This document shows, piece after piece, positions 4,673 through 5,097 of a stretch of 5,097 bases of DNA (position 1 is the stretch's first letter; each line of letters begins with the position of its first letter). Origin of the DNA: Cyanobacteria bacterium UBA9971. GTDB taxonomy: Bacteria > Cyanobacteriota > Vampirovibrionia > Gastranaerophilales > UBA9971. Where the stretch lies: positions 24,404-29,500 of the forward strand of contig DNRP01000040.1 of assembly GCA_003499955.1 (NCBI GenBank), written 5' to 3'. A program made the translations under genes and the position numbers. The notes below the pieces were generated by a model. That model was not told where the DNA came from. It saw only the letters and a program-made list of their open reading frames with translations, and ran no database searches.

Positions 4673-5097
4673 ATGAATATTAATATATTTGAAGATTTAT
4701 TTGTTTTTGAAATGTCAAATAACCATTGGGGAAATATAGAGCGCGGATTAAAGATAATTACCGATTTTTCCAGAATAGTAAGATTTAACAACATAAGAGC
4801 AGCCATTAAACTTCAGCTCAGGGATGTTGATAATTTTATTCACAAGGATTTTCTTGGTAGAACCGATATCAGGTACATAAAAAAAACCCTTGATACAAAA
4901 ATGTCTGACAAAGACTACGAAACTCTTGTGAATGCAATTAAAAAAGGAAGTTGTTTAACCATGGCAACGCCTTTTGATGAAAAATCCGTTGATCTTTGTG
5001 TAAATATTGGAATACAGATTTTAAAGATAGCAAGTTCCGATATAAATGACTGGGTGCTTATTGAAAAAATCGCTTCAACAAAAAAACCTGTAATTAT
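4673..5097 (+). CDS. N-acetylneuraminate synthase (NeuB) family protein, partial (C-terminal part outside window)
   Basis: The first 141 codons are present, starting at ATG 4673, 13 nt after the epimerase stop. The N-terminal TIM-barrel motifs of NeuB are visible: FVFEMSNNHWGN (10-21) corresponds to AEIGxNHxG with E13, N17 and H18 kept; AAIKLQ (43-48) holds the first lysine (K46). ATPFDEKSVDL (98-108) and ILKIASSDINDW (116-127) hold the second lysine (K118). The family condenses phosphoenolpyruvate with an N-acetylhexosamine such as ManNAc to give sialic or other nonulosonic acids. The variant EMSNNHWG resembles a diverged subgroup whose sugar I cannot name. Whether a C-terminal SAF (antifreeze-like) domain or further domain follows cannot be seen. 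The adjacent epimerase may prepare its sugar substrate. Only a weak GAGAG lies upstream. Confidence 0.9.
   Translation, partial: MNINIFEDLFVFEMSNNHWGNIERGLKIITDFSRIVRFNNIRAAIKLQLRDVDNFIHKDFLGRTDIRYIKKTLDTKMSDKDYETLVNAIKKGSCLTMATPFDEKSVDLCVNIGIQILKIASSDINDWVLIEKIASTKKPVI

Noticed and set aside
4594..4806. Minus-strand open frame of 70 codons, hydrophobic
   Set aside because: The apparent membrane-like sequence comes from reading AT-rich coding DNA of the epimerase and NeuB genes backward; no ribosome site.

Overview
The window is AT-rich bacterial DNA from a surface-glycan biosynthesis locus. Low GC, B12-type radical SAM enzymes and short intergenic hairpin repeats beginning TGTCATTCTGAG would fit an anaerobic or gut-type uncultured lineage (Melainabacteria-like or a similar candidate phylum). 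That placement rests on general impression only; no marker gene in the window fixes the taxon.

Left part, minus strand (read from 3100 down to 1): a 58-aa unknown protein, a GmhB-type HAD phosphatase, a sugar-1-phosphate nucleotidyltransferase of the HddC/GlmU-like fold, a DPM1-like family 2 glycosyltransferase, and a cobalamin-binding radical SAM protein that runs off the left edge. The last four genes are packed with a 4-bp overlap, a 9-bp gap and a 20-bp overlap, so they look like one translationally coupled operon. It would make and transfer a nucleotide-activated sugar, possibly a heptose.

Middle (about 3101-3426): a non-coding divergent intergenic region. It holds four short hairpin repeat modules (A-D), two of them forming an inverted pair, followed by two overlapping, oppositely directed sigma70-like promoters. 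The leftward promoter (TTGACA-17-TAAAAT) would give the minus operon a leader of about 260 nt that carries all four hairpins. The rightward promoter (TTGAAA-17-TGTAAT) would give the next gene a leader of only about 6 nt.

Right part, plus strand: an XRE-like helix-turn-helix regulator, an NAD-dependent epimerase/dehydratase 6 nt downstream, and a NeuB-family (sialic/nonulosonic acid synthase) protein cut by the right edge. Regulator and sugar genes form one tight operon. The regulator is well placed to control itself and the divergent operon through the shared promoter region. Together the two arms suggest a glycan with at least two activated sugars, one resembling heptose and one resembling a nonulosonic acid; the actual sugars cannot be read from the sequence.
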